64,000 nt of DNA from Francisella halioticida. GTDB lineage: Bacteria; Pseudomonadota; Gammaproteobacteria; Francisellales; Francisellaceae. Below are positions 9,497-18,857 of this stretch, in pieces. The notes under the pieces were generated by a model, which did not search any database, had not been told where the DNA came from, and was given only the letters and a program-made list of their open reading frames with translations. A program made the position numbers and the translations under genes. Positions within the stretch are counted from its first letter, which is position 1, and each line of letters opens with the position of its first letter. The stretch covers positions 1,736,001 to 1,800,000 of the forward strand of contig NZ_CP022132.1 of assembly GCF_002211785.1 (NCBI RefSeq), in the 5' to 3' direction.

Positions 9497-10876
9497 TTAC
9501 AACTCCCCCTTAAATAATATCTTCTCAAAACTTTGCTCTTTAACAATCCAAACCAAAGTAACTCTTTGAGGTTCGACTGAAACTTTTTCTATCTTGTTAT
9601 CAACTCTTACAGTGTATTGTCCTTGATCTAAACCTGTTGAAAAAAGATCAACGCTTCGAGGTAAAAGATTCCAGCTTCTTTGATCTGCTTGAGGAGTTGC
9701 TAGATTATATATTGATATCCCAATCATTGCTAAAGCTCCATAATCACCAGATGACTTAATAGCTGTGATAGACATTGTTGTCTTTGCTATTAATCGTAGA
9801 ATCTCTCTAGTAACAATCATAGGGTATCTATTAGATAAAGATTTTGCTGCCATTGCAGTTGTATCAACTAATAAGGCAGTCTGACCCTGTGCTACTTTCT
9901 TATCCTTATTATACACTACTACATTAGCAGATCTCCCTAAACTATACGGGGCATAATACGGTAGAGAAATCTTTTGTATACCTGCATATTGCACAAATAT
10001 AATAATAGGTAAATCAAACTTTTGAATTGGCTCAACCCAACCATTCTCATATATTACAACAAGTTTACCTTGTCCTTGCTTATAGATGCTCCCACCTTGA
10101 TTAAAGGCTTGGTGTATCTGTGCATAATCTTTTTGTACATATGGATTGCCAGGAATGACTCCCAATGCATTTTTCATCGAAAGATTGGCGTTGTTTAAGT
10201 TAGTGTCATACGATTGATAGATAATAGCTGCAAGATAATACCCAAAACCATTTTCATAAGAATTGGTGACTTTATTGGCTATACTATATAACTGTCTATA
10301 TTGCTTTGAACGTGATAAATTAGAATAAACTTTATTAGAATTAACTTGATTATAATCATCTAAATTATTATTTGATAAATTTTTTGATTCAAAAGTTGCA
10401 TATTGAGCATATGAAAGATTCCTAATACTTACTGCAGCATTTTCAAGATCATGCTTCATCAAATAATTAAGAGCCTGATATGCATATAAAAAAGTTACTT
10501 CATAATCTGGTATATAATAATATCTTTCTCTATCACTAGTTAAAGTTGCTTGAGCATCTTTTAAAATATTTCTAACTCTAATTTTTGCTTCAAATTCCGA
10601 TTTAACTACATAATCTGTTGCCTTTGCATATTTATGTAAAGATAACCTATCATTCTTTAAAAGCTGTTCAAACCTACCAGTTTCTAAATAATCAAGAGAT
10701 TCGTTGATACTAGTAGCATCAAAGCTCTCTAAAAAACTTGCCTCTATCATTCTAGGATGATTTTCATCAATACTTTGCTTTACTTTGGCCATTTGGTGAG
10801 GATGACTACCACTAAAAGTAGCGCAGCTAGATATAATTAGACACAAACAAAATACCAAAAAAAGTTTAAATTTCAT
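9497..10876 (-). CDS. COG3014-like TPR-containing lipoprotein
   Basis: 459-aa exported protein with an N-terminal lipoprotein signal MKFKLFLVFCLCLIISSCA, lipobox Cys near 18. The body contains helical repeats (YEVTFLYAYQALNYLMK, YAQYATFESKNL), a later beta-rich part with PIIIFVQYAG and SLPYYAPYSLGRS, and a C-terminal SWNLLPRSVDLFSTGL segment. This matches uncharacterised COG3014-type proteins as I know them, which occur beside LpoB-like and CsgG-like genes. It is the last gene of a four-gene minus-strand operon, three bases after the CsgG-like gene. Role is unknown; outer-membrane localisation is inferred from the signal. Confidence 0.65.
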   Translation of the reverse strand: MKFKLFLVFCLCLIISSCATFSGSHPHQMAKVKQSIDENHPRMIEASFLESFDATSINESLDYLETGRFEQLLKNDRLSLHKYAKATDYVVKSEFEAKIRVRNILKDAQATLTSDRERYYYIPDYEVTFLYAYQALNYLMKHDLENAAVSIRNLSYAQYATFESKNLSNNNLDDYNQVNSNKVYSNLSRSKQYRQLYSIANKVTNSYENGFGYYLAAIIYQSYDTNLNNANLSMKNALGVIPGNPYVQKDYAQIHQAFNQGGSIYKQGQGKLVVIYENGWVEPIQKFDLPIIIFVQYAGIQKISLPYYAPYSLGRSANVVVYNKDKKVAQGQTALLVDTTAMAAKSLSNRYPMIVTREILRLIAKTTMSITAIKSSGDYGALAMIGISIYNLATPQADQRSWNLLPRSVDLFSTGLDQGQYTVRVDNKIEKVSVEPQRVTLVWIVKEQSFEKILFKGEL

Positions 10877-10879
10877 AGC

Positions 10880-11839
10880 TTATTTAGTTAAATATGAACG
10901 TAAGCCTTTATGGATTTTTGATAAACTACCATCAATTACAATACCTATAGAATATTTAGGCATTACGTCTGTAATTCTTACTTTTGCTAAGACCTTGCCA
11001 TCAAGCACTATATGCTGACTTGTGGCAGGATCTATAGTAATACCACCTTCTTGGCGAACTTCATAAACATTACCTTTTATAACTGTATTACCGCCTTGAT
11101 TAAAATATACTTCTCCATCATATACTTTTAATACTTGTAAAGGATATATAGCACCAACAATTTGATCAGATATAATTTTGCCAAACCTCTTACCAAGGTA
11201 ATTCAATAGTTCAGAATAGTTACCATTATTTGACTCAACATACTGGTTAGCAATATTCGCAGGAATACTTATTGTCACAACATTTGACCATTTAACTTCC
11301 ATTGTCGCTAGTTCTACCATACGATATGCTACACTTGCTGATACATGGTATGCTTTAAACTTTTCACCATAATATGACGTCTGCTTTTTGCTAACATTTA
11401 AACTTAAGATATCTTCAGTAAGTATGAAATCAGCCCCAATTTTCTTATTAAGCTTAGCCTTTTCATTATCTGTATTAGAGTTCATTATTTGCTGAACTTC
11501 TCTCTCGTATGCTTTTTGATCTTTAACATCACGATTAGATACTCTAAACTTACGCGACTGAGTAATTTGCGCTATAATGATATTATTTAAGCCATCTTGT
11601 AACTGTTTTATACCCATACTGGCATTTATTTTAGCATTATGGGCATCAAATGGTAGAATTGCTACCTTAAACATCTTTAGATTGTTTCGCTCATCTACCC
11701 CATTATACTTAGCAGTGCTACCTGAATTAGTAATAGAACTGCCTGAGCTAACCATTGAGCTCTCAAAAGAGCTAGTTTTTGCAAGAGCAAACGATGAAAA
11801 TAAAAATAATGTTAAAAAAGAAATTAAAGCTTTTTTCAT
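10880..11839 (-). CDS. CsgG-related secreted protein
   Basis: 319 aa with a classical signal peptide (MKKALISFLTLFLFSSFALA). The central part, LKMFKVAILPFDAH then LQDGLNNIIIAQITQSRKFRVSNRD and GADFILTEDILSLNV, follows the CsgG/LpoB fold pattern: a beta strand with an I-PF motif, a helix, and a strand with a family-typical ADxxL. The second half has QVLKVYDGEVYFNQGG and VLAKVRITDVMPKYSIG, a small beta domain found in CsgG-related proteins outside the curli system. It has no lipobox Cys, unlike true CsgG, and no curlin genes are nearby. It sits mid-operon, overlapping neither neighbour. Confidence 0.6.
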   Translation of the reverse strand: MKKALISFLTLFLFSSFALAKTSSFESSMVSSGSSITNSGSTAKYNGVDERNNLKMFKVAILPFDAHNAKINASMGIKQLQDGLNNIIIAQITQSRKFRVSNRDVKDQKAYEREVQQIMNSNTDNEKAKLNKKIGADFILTEDILSLNVSKKQTSYYGEKFKAYHVSASVAYRMVELATMEVKWSNVVTISIPANIANQYVESNNGNYSELLNYLGKRFGKIISDQIVGAIYPLQVLKVYDGEVYFNQGGNTVIKGNVYEVRQEGGITIDPATSQHIVLDGKVLAKVRITDVMPKYSIGIVIDGSLSKIHKGLRSYLTK

Positions 11840-11848
11840 TTTAAAACC

Positions 11849-13327
11849 TTAAAACTGATTTAAATATTTATTATCATCACTTTGTCTAATAATTATTTTT
11901 CCATCTAAAGAGCTCTTAGACCCAGCTTTTGATTTTGTATGTTGTTTACGATACTCATCATAATTAAAATTTTTGATTTTATTCGCTGTTGCTACTTGCT
12001 TAGGGTCCCATTTAAGAACAACACCATAAACTGTATTTTTTGTACTTGGTAGCTGATAACGCCATCTTTTTACTGTTTTAAGGCCCACAATATCTAGTTT
12101 TGCCTGAGTTTTATAGTAAGTAGATAAAGTCTTCTCAATATCTGTAGCATCTATTCTACGAGTTTGCTCTGTTTTAGTATTTTTTGCTAATGTACTAGAG
12201 ATATTCTCTGACATTGTTAAGGCTTCTTTTGTAGACATTTGCCCTGCTATCAAAGTAACAAGATTTGCTCTTGCCATAATAGCAGATTGCTTATAACCAT
12301 AATCGCCGGCAGATACGCCTTGGATACTAGCACCAGTATATGATCCTTGCCCATAAGATAGAATATATGGTTTATTATCTTTACCAAAGCCTACTCTAAT
12401 ACCATAATCCCCCATCATATCTTCGCCTGTTTTATCTTTATATAAGGTTGATGGAGATTCGCCACCTTTACCAACTATTACTGGTTCATTACCATGTTTA
12501 ATATCCTCAAACATCCCTTTAATTTTAGCTGAATAAATAATCACTACACCAATAGCAGCATTACCATTTTTTTCAACAACAAAAGTTTTAATAGGAAGTA
12601 AGCCTGATAGGTTTCCAAACCCTGTTGTTAGACTTTTTATTGTCATTTGTTGATCTAAAATAACTTTTTTCTTTTCTGAAACTGATGTGAAGCTATTTGG
12701 GTCCAAGCCTTGATCTTTCAGTTGTTTATTTAACTGCGCCTCCTCAAGAGCCTTTTTCTTAGCGTCAATAGCTGCTTGTGTACCATCTTTAGGCTTATCT
12801 GAGTCAGTGCTTATCTCATTTGCACCAGAGCCTTGCGTACTGTTAACACTAAAGCCTTTATCAACTTTAGTATTCGCAGAGATAAAAGATATATAATCTG
12901 CTTGAGCTTTTATTAATGCTTTTTCAAAAGCTATTTGGGCACTATCAACATAGTTTGAATTTGTTTGATTTACAGAAGCTGAACCAATCGCTGAACCAAC
13001 ATATTCATATTTATCTCTTAAGTCATTTTGGTCGATATAACCTTCCATCATATCACTTAATATTTGCTCAGCAGATCTACTATCAACATCTGCATTTTCT
13101 GCAACAAAAGGAGCTGATTTAGAAGAGATACTATTATTTAATGTAGTTATATCTGTACTCATATTAGGCTCTGACTGTTGCTGAGATTGTGGATTCTTAG
13201 CTTGAAAAAGCTGCTGGGATGATCCTGAGCTTGGGGTATTAGAGTTTTGCATATTAGAATCTTCAGCAAATAATGGGCTAACTATTAACGATGAAGCTAT
13301 AAATGAAGCCATAATTTTCTTTTTCAT
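11849..13327 (-). CDS. Exported protein of unknown function, operon with LpoB- and CsgG-like genes
   Basis: 492 aa, signal peptide MKKKIMASFIASSLIVSPLFA, then about 50 residues rich in Gln, Ser and Asn, then a folded region. Visible blocks are DVDSRSAEQILSDMMEGY, a helical segment with QIAFEKALIKAQADYISFIS, a beta-rich core (NAAIGVVIIYSAKIKGMFED, GDYGIRVGFGKD) and a Lys-rich C-terminus. I recognise no enzyme motif. It may belong to the DUF6844 family, but I cannot confirm this. The conserved position between an LpoB-like lipoprotein and a CsgG-like protein suggests these four proteins act together at the envelope. Confidence 0.6.
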   Translation of the reverse strand: MKKKIMASFIASSLIVSPLFAEDSNMQNSNTPSSGSSQQLFQAKNPQSQQQSEPNMSTDITTLNNSISSKSAPFVAENADVDSRSAEQILSDMMEGYIDQNDLRDKYEYVGSAIGSASVNQTNSNYVDSAQIAFEKALIKAQADYISFISANTKVDKGFSVNSTQGSGANEISTDSDKPKDGTQAAIDAKKKALEEAQLNKQLKDQGLDPNSFTSVSEKKKVILDQQMTIKSLTTGFGNLSGLLPIKTFVVEKNGNAAIGVVIIYSAKIKGMFEDIKHGNEPVIVGKGGESPSTLYKDKTGEDMMGDYGIRVGFGKDNKPYILSYGQGSYTGASIQGVSAGDYGYKQSAIMARANLVTLIAGQMSTKEALTMSENISSTLAKNTKTEQTRRIDATDIEKTLSTYYKTQAKLDIVGLKTVKRWRYQLPSTKNTVYGVVLKWDPKQVATANKIKNFNYDEYRKQHTKSKAGSKSSLDGKIIIRQSDDNKYLNQF

Positions 13328-13352
13328 ATAGAGTTTCTCCTATTTTCAAAAA

Positions 13353-13958
13353 CTACCAACCAAACATAGATCTTGTCTGAGATTTAAGAATTTGTTTTTC
13401 ATTTTGCCATACAATTATGTTTGTTTTTAGATCTAGCATCTTCAAAGTCGCTAAGAAAAATTTAGACTTTCGATCTTTATCAACACTTGTATTATTAATA
13501 TCCTGGATACTACCATATACCATATATCTAGATCCAATATTATGACCAATTCTAGTAGCTGTACTTTGATCAACCATACCACTATTAGCCTGATAGCCTA
13601 ATTGTTCACGTATATTTTTGATTTGAGTCATATCTGTAACTTGGAATAATCCAGAATTCACAATTTGAGTTTGAACAGTATTTGATAGCATTGTTGTATT
13701 AATATGCTCATTTGTTTCATTACGGATATTACTAAAAAATAACGTCGGTGTGTCCATAGCTGTAATTTTCTTAACCCCACGAGAATTAAGCATATCATTA
13801 GTCATTTTTTTAGTAATTGCTTGAAGATCAGTCGAACTAAAATCTATTGATGTAGTATCTACACTATTTGGATTTTCATATGCTACTTTAGTACTACATG
13901 AATTGAGAGTCAGCAATATACCAATACAGGTCATAACTATTAGAAATTTTCTTATCAT
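13353..13958 (-). CDS. LpoB-like lipoprotein
   Basis: 201-aa lipoprotein, signal MIRKFLIVMTCIGILLTLNSC with lipobox Cys at 21. The mature part matches the LpoB/CsgG alpha-beta fold: TDLQAITKKMTNDML, a strand TPTLFFSNIRNETNEHINT, LFQVTDMTQIKNIREQLGY, and GSRYMVYGSIQDIN, the usual family order. LpoB of E. coli activates the peptidoglycan synthase PBP1b from the outer membrane. Here it heads an operon with three other exported proteins, so its job may instead be part of that assembly. First gene of the operon; GGAG lies 10 bases before the next gene's start. Confidence 0.72.
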   Translation of the reverse strand: MIRKFLIVMTCIGILLTLNSCSTKVAYENPNSVDTTSIDFSSTDLQAITKKMTNDMLNSRGVKKITAMDTPTLFFSNIRNETNEHINTTMLSNTVQTQIVNSGLFQVTDMTQIKNIREQLGYQANSGMVDQSTATRIGHNIGSRYMVYGSIQDINNTSVDKDRKSKFFLATLKMLDLKTNIIVWQNEKQILKSQTRSMFGW

Positions 13959-14129
13959 ATATTTTTATTAAAAAGTCACTTATGTAGCGATTATAACAAA
14001 AATAACCAATAATGTTATTTATTATAAATAAGAGAGTCTCAATATTTAAAAAATTATTTAACAATCCTAAGGTATATTACAGAAAACAATATCAGTATAG
14101 AGATATTTTAGATCTATAAGACTCATATG

Positions 14130-14442
14130 CTAAGATGATTGATTTACCTTACTAGATGCTGTCTTACTAGAAGTGTCTTGTTTATCTGAACCGAATATAA
14201 ATGCTCTTCTATCCACACGACGTTCTATTCTATTTTTTCTTAATGGAGATATAAACTCACGTAATGTTCTAGCATTCCCTTTTTTAGCTGTACTACTAAT
14301 ATCACTTGCTTTAGCTGCTTGTACAGCTACAGTATTATCACCTGTTGTAACCTGTGTTTGATCATCTGTATCTGCAAAAGACACTCCACATATCAAAAAT
14401 AATGCCAAGCTTATTGCCATTAATTTTTTTTAAAATATTCAT
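14130..14442 (-). pseudogene. Small secreted protein, start frame displaced by an A8 tract
   Basis: The frame from ATG 14420 gives 96 aa: a hydrophobic MAISLALFLICGVSFA signal, then a basic, low-complexity tail (ERRVDRRAFIFGSDKQ). The best ribosome site, GGAG, serves an ATG at 14442 that reads MNILKK and then leaves frame. Removing one A from the eight-A run would fuse it as MNILKKLMAISLALF, a normal signal peptide. Either the gene is shifted by one base, the tract slips, or translation starts at 14420 without a good SD. No family recognised. Confidence 0.55.
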
Positions 14443-14892
14443 AACATTTCTCCTTTTAAATATTCTCCAGACAGAATCTCTCCAACCCATTTGTTTGGTA
14501 AAATGCTACACATTTTCATCTATCTTTTATTGATCACTATCGTTATTAAAAATTAATAATACTCTAATTATACTACGAACCTCATCAATATACAAAATAG
14601 CTCATAAAAAAACAATTGACTAACTCTTTACATAGACGCAAACTAAATTATTTTTGAATTAAGTTTATTCAGCAATCTTTATTATCATTTTTAAGTTGTA
14701 TTCTATTAACTATCGTTGAGCCAAATAAATAGAATCAAAACCTAGAAAAGAGTTTTTATTTAGTATTTTCTAAGATATCAACTTAATATATCAAAACACG
14801 CTTACTTATTTATCCAAGAAACACTTATATAAATTTGATTATAACAAAAATACTATATATACAACCCAATGGTGACAATACTTAAATAGATT
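14443..14892. other. 450-base intergenic region, no feature seen
   Basis: Very AT-rich. No open frame of coding character, no clear hairpin with T-run, and no sequence shared with other parts of the window was found. It separates the small secreted-protein gene from the end of the monooxygenase gene. Confidence 0.5.
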
Positions 14893-16002
14893 TTAAAAAA
14901 AAGTAAGAGGGTCTTCCTTAAATAGCTCCTTCCAATATTGTATATTAATAGGCCCTCTTCTTTTTATAATTTGATTTCTAAACAAATAAAATAAAAAAGA
15001 AGTTCCATTTTCTATTTTTCTTATAGGATAATCAGATTTATTCACAATCCAAGAAACTCTCTCATTTCTATTTTTTTTATACTTAGACAAAGCTATTTCT
15101 ACGGAATTATTACTTAATAAGTGAGCAAGAATTATGGCATCTTCTAACGCAGATGCTGCTCCTTGTTGAAGCATAGGACTACAAGCACTTGATGCGTCTC
15201 CAATAAATGCGATATTCCCTTTATAGAACTCTATATTATTCACAGATTTTAATTTACCACAGACAATATTTTTATCATTTACTCCCGCAATAATATCTCT
15301 AACTGTTTGGCAATACTCTCGAAAAGTTTCCTCGAGAGTAAAATCATTTTTAATAGAATTACATTGGTGGGCATAACAGTATACTTTTGAACTTGATATA
15401 GGGTATATCATAAATGCAGTATCTCTACCAATGTAATAATTAGGCTGTATATTATCCATACTTAAGTCTGCTAGAAACCTCCAAGTTTTTATATTAAACT
15501 CTTTAGGTTTATTTTGTTTAAAGCTTAGCTCTCTTACGATCGAATTTATTCCATCAGCAGCTATCACTAAATCCCAAACATTTTCCTCACCATTCGTAAA
15601 TTTAGTAAAAACCTTACCATTTTGATCCTCTAGAAACTCTATACTACAACCAAAATGTATTTTAAAATCCGAAGAGTTTAAAACTTTAATGAGATCTTTT
15701 CTCATTAATGCTACAAATTCAGAATATGCTAAACTTCCTTGATTTAAACTTGCTTTAGATAACAACTCTCCAGAAGGTTTAGAATATAGTATTTCATCAA
15801 CTTTATAAGAAAGGCTTAAAGTTTGTTCCTTTAAGCCTAAATACTCCAGAGCTTTAGTGGCATTTGCTGGTAATGCAATACCTAAACCTGACTGAGAAAT
15901 GCTTAGCTGTTTTTCTACAATGGTAGTATCTATATCATATTTTTTTAATGCCCTAGCCATACTAAGACCTGCAATACCTGCTCCAACAATTAATATTCGC
16001 AT
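14893..16002 (-). CDS. FAD-dependent monooxygenase
   Basis: 369-aa class A flavin monooxygenase of the UbiH/PHBH fold. The FAD dinucleotide motif ILIVGAGIAGLSMARAL starts at residue 3. The DG motif is VIAADGINSIVR, and the second FAD motif is IAFIGDASSACSPMLQQGAA. These place it with oxygenases that hydroxylate aromatics or similar substrates, such as salicylate-hydroxylase-like or TetX-like enzymes. No cofactor partner or pathway gene is adjacent, so the substrate cannot be read. The start is the first ATG. A small membrane protein gene lies 30 bases upstream on the same strand. Confidence 0.8.
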   Translation of the reverse strand: MRILIVGAGIAGLSMARALKKYDIDTTIVEKQLSISQSGLGIALPANATKALEYLGLKEQTLSLSYKVDEILYSKPSGELLSKASLNQGSLAYSEFVALMRKDLIKVLNSSDFKIHFGCSIEFLEDQNGKVFTKFTNGEENVWDLVIAADGINSIVRELSFKQNKPKEFNIKTWRFLADLSMDNIQPNYYIGRDTAFMIYPISSSKVYCYAHQCNSIKNDFTLEETFREYCQTVRDIIAGVNDKNIVCGKLKSVNNIEFYKGNIAFIGDASSACSPMLQQGAASALEDAIILAHLLSNNSVEIALSKYKKNRNERVSWIVNKSDYPIRKIENGTSFLFYLFRNQIIKRRGPINIQYWKELFKEDPLTFF

Positions 16003-16032
16003 AATAAATCACTTATAAATCTATATAAAACA

Positions 16033-16434
16033 TTACCAAAACATATTTGAACGCATAGGCTTAATAGCAAAAATTACTATTAATATTACATAAACATACC
16101 AAGGAACTAGTATTAATGCTGGTATTAAAACTGTAAGCATACAAGCAAAAAAGAACTGGCTAAAAAACAAAAGTACCTGATATGATGGTTTATTTGTTTT
16201 TAGATACATTCTAGCTTTCTCAACATATGATCCTTCAAATGAGAATAAATGGATCACTATCGGAAACACTGCCATCAAGGCCATCAGCAAGTAGAAAATC
16301 CAGCTAACTGTCGTTAAAACTAAATAGTTGGTTACTACTAGCAAACCAACCAAGAAATAAACGATCTTAACCAATGCTATATCAACTAAGGTAAATCGTT
16401 GTAGTTTTTCTGATAAGAATTCTTCTTCATACAT
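16033..16434 (-). CDS. Small multi-pass membrane protein, unknown
   Basis: 133 aa with four likely transmembrane helices: VKIVYFLVGLLVVTNYLVL, WIFYLLMALMAVFPIVIHLF, LLFFSQFFFACMLTVLIPAL, and WYVYVILIVIFAI. The N-terminal stretch MYEEEFLSEKLQRF is acidic and probably cytoplasmic; a short basic loop (EKARMYLKTNK) separates helices 2 and 3. No family recognised. It sits just upstream of the monooxygenase on the same strand, so the two could share a transcript. Confidence 0.6.
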   Translation of the reverse strand: MYEEEFLSEKLQRFTLVDIALVKIVYFLVGLLVVTNYLVLTTVSWIFYLLMALMAVFPIVIHLFSFEGSYVEKARMYLKTNKPSYQVLLFFSQFFFACMLTVLIPALILVPWYVYVILIVIFAIKPMRSNMFW

Positions 16435-16526
16435 AAGCTACCCCTTAATTTTGTAGTTTAATCAAATTAATGATAGCTTATTACACTATTCTTTTAAATA
16501 AAAATAGGTTAAGGTAATAATTTTTA

Positions 16527-17069
16527 TTAGCTTTGTAATTTAATGTTTGATAACTGGTTTGCTGGAATTACTTTTTCAACAGTTTTAACATTGCCACTAC
16601 CATCTTGTGTTTTTTTAATAATTTTTGCTGTTTTACCATTAGAGTCTATAATAATAGAATTAAACTCCTTAAATACTTTAGGTTTACCTTTAACAGCACT
16701 TGAACCTGACTGAGAAGTTAACTGATCAACATTATTATCAATATTAGATACAACCTTATCAAAATGCTGATCTAACACTTGCTGTTGCTTTTGAAAATCC
16801 ACCAACATTTGTGCAACAGGATCATTTTGGATCGTTTTAGATGTTTTATTTTGAGGTTTTTGTTTAACCCATCCTACTTGACCATTAGCATTATTTACTA
16901 TCTCAAACCAACATTTTTTAGAGAAAATTGCCTGATACTGAGGATTCTGATCATCGACCTGCCCCAACTTTTGTGATTTTTCATCTGCTTTTACATACAT
17001 TGTATAGCTTTTAGCATAAACTTCAGAAACTATAGCTAAACCTAGTATTACTACTAAAATTTTTTTCAT
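16527..17069 (-). CDS. Secreted SH3-like-domain protein
   Basis: 180 aa with a signal peptide MKKILVVILGLAIVSEVYA. The next 50 residues (YTMYVKADEKSQKLGQVDD to CWFEIVNNANGQVGWVKQK) have the strand-turn pattern and terminal GWV of a bacterial SH3 domain. A Gln-rich helical linker (FQKQQQVLDQHFDKVVSNID) and a small C-terminal beta part follow. SH3-like periplasmic domains often bind peptidoglycan, but no substrate is evident here. Downstream genes on the same strand are membrane proteins. The IS element begins about 120 bases upstream of the start. Confidence 0.6.
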   Translation of the reverse strand: MKKILVVILGLAIVSEVYAKSYTMYVKADEKSQKLGQVDDQNPQYQAIFSKKCWFEIVNNANGQVGWVKQKPQNKTSKTIQNDPVAQMLVDFQKQQQVLDQHFDKVVSNIDNNVDQLTSQSGSSAVKGKPKVFKEFNSIIIDSNGKTAKIIKKTQDGSGNVKTVEKVIPANQLSNIKLQS

Positions 17070-17714
17070 TTCAACCTCCGACTTTCTAATATACTATTTT
17101 ATACATAGAATACTTGTTTATTTAAATGGATTATATAGCTATTTTTAAAATACTATAATGTCCCCAGAAAAAGCTACTGATTTTAGAAAGATTTTTATTC
17201 CTAGATGTTAAACTTAACTAGATAAATTAGGAAATAGATAAATGAGTAAAAAAAGAGTAACGTATACAGCTGATTTTAAAGCTAAAGTAATTATAGAATT
17301 GCTAGAAGGCGATATGACAGTTAATGAGATAGCAAGTAAGTATGATTTACTTCCTAAAAACGTGCACAATTGGAAGCAGCAATTTTTATCTAATGCTTGC
17401 TTAGCATTTGATAAAAGCTCTGTTGTTAAGGAGTATAAGCAGGAAATAGATGAGCTTAGAAAAGATAAAGATGCAACAAGTAAAAAACTAGTCGAGGTAA
17501 TAGTAGAGAGGGATTTTTTAATGGGAAAGCTAAAAAGCTTGGTATCATCAAATGATAGAGTAAACTCTGTAGATACTAAGCTAGAATTATCTTTAAATAA
17601 TCAGCTTAAACTATTATCTGTATCTAAGAGTGTGTACTATTATACACCAATATCAAAATTTAGTAGTAATGATCTACCCCGTCAATTTGGGACAGTTTAC
17701 TACTTCATTTTCCA

Positions 17715-18517
17715 TTATATATTCAAATTGATATGAGTCATATAATTTATTGTAGAATGTCTCCTTTTTGTATTATAGTAAGCTTCAATATATTCAAATA
17801 TTGATAGTTTAGCTTCTTCTCTAGTTTTATAGCTTTCATCATGTACTAACTCTACTTTTAAAGTTCCAAAAAAACTTTCACAAGCAGCATTATCGTAACA
17901 GCATCCTTTAGAGCTCATACTTGATAGTAGCCAGTGTTCTTTAATAATGTCTTGATATTGTTTGCTACAGTACTGTGACCCTTTATCAGAGTGTATAATC
18001 ACACCACTAGGAAAATTTCTTCTAAAGAATGCCATATTTAAAGCATTACAAACTAAATCCGCTTTCATCCTAGAATCCATTGCCCAACCAATAACTGATC
18101 TTGAGAATAAATCTATAATCACACAAAGATACAGCCACCCCTCTTGTGTAGGTACATAAGTTATATCTGTAACCCACCTATGATTTACAGATAAAGCAGT
18201 GAAGTTTTGTTCTAATAAATTATCAGAAACATGTTTGTTGTGGTTAGAATCTGTAGTTTTCTTATGCTTACGAGCCGCTTTAGCATGTAAACCAAGTAAT
18301 TTCATACGTTTAGATACTCTAGGTTGAGTAACTTTCCAACCCATATCTTTAAGCTCTTTGTATATCCTAACACTTCCATATCTAGATTTATGTTCATTAA
18401 AATAGCATCATCTAGTTCAGCATCATTATATTGCCTTTTACCTATAGGTTTATGAATCCATCTGTAATATGAAGATGTGCTCACATTCAAAGATTTACAT
18501 AGTGTTGTTACTGGCAT
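17715..18517 (-). pseudogene. IS element B copy 1, OrfB with two frameshifts
   Basis: OrfB occurs in two frames: 18517-18302 (start MPVTTLCKSLNVSTSSYYRW) and 18344-17715 (from MGWKVTQPRVSKRMKLLGL). The joint, at the ATTTTAATGAACATAAA run, lacks one T; restoring it gives IFNEHKSRYGSVRIYKELKD. The DDE residues are present: WVTDITYV, IHSDKGSQYC, CESFFGTLKVE. A second 1-bp loss near the end changes INYMTPYQFEY to INYMTHINLNI. Transposition would require the full protein supplied in trans. Confidence 0.85.
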
Positions 18518-18533
18518 AACTTTATAATGCTCC

Positions 18534-18857
18534 TTAATAAAGGCGTACCTTACAGATTTTGCTTTGCAAAGTACGCTGTGCCTTTTTTAGTATTTCACGC
18601 TCTGTTTCTGCCTGTTTGAGTTTTTTCTTCAAATCAGTATTTTCAAAAGATAGTTGCTGGTACTGCATTTTATAATCTATCTTTATTTCTTTCTGAGGGT
18701 TTGACATGGCTTTGGATATCCAACTGCAAATGGTTTTATATTTAACCCCTAAATTATCTGCTATTTCTCGTCTATTTGCATCTGGTTGTAAACATAATTT
18801 AACAGCTTCATCTTTAAACTCTTTTGTATATCTCATCTTGTCTCCTTTTTTTAACAC
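18534..18857 (-). pseudogene. IS element B copy 1, OrfA with shifted C-terminus
   Basis: Helix-turn-helix OrfA: MRYTKEFKDEAVKLC, REIADNLGVKYKTICSW, then a coiled coil LSFENTDLKKKLKQAE. It matches copy 2's OrfA almost throughout but its end reads ILKKAQRTLQSKICKVRLY instead of ILKKSAAYFAKQNL, because one base is missing. The shift alters only the last residues. MLKKGDK precedes an internal MRYTK that is the likely true start. The part needed for end binding remains. Confidence 0.8.

Noticed and set aside
13353-13958. LpoB-like gene as the standard PBP1b activator
   Set aside because: Context is a four-gene exported-protein operon rather than a peptidoglycan locus, so I kept only a fold-level name.
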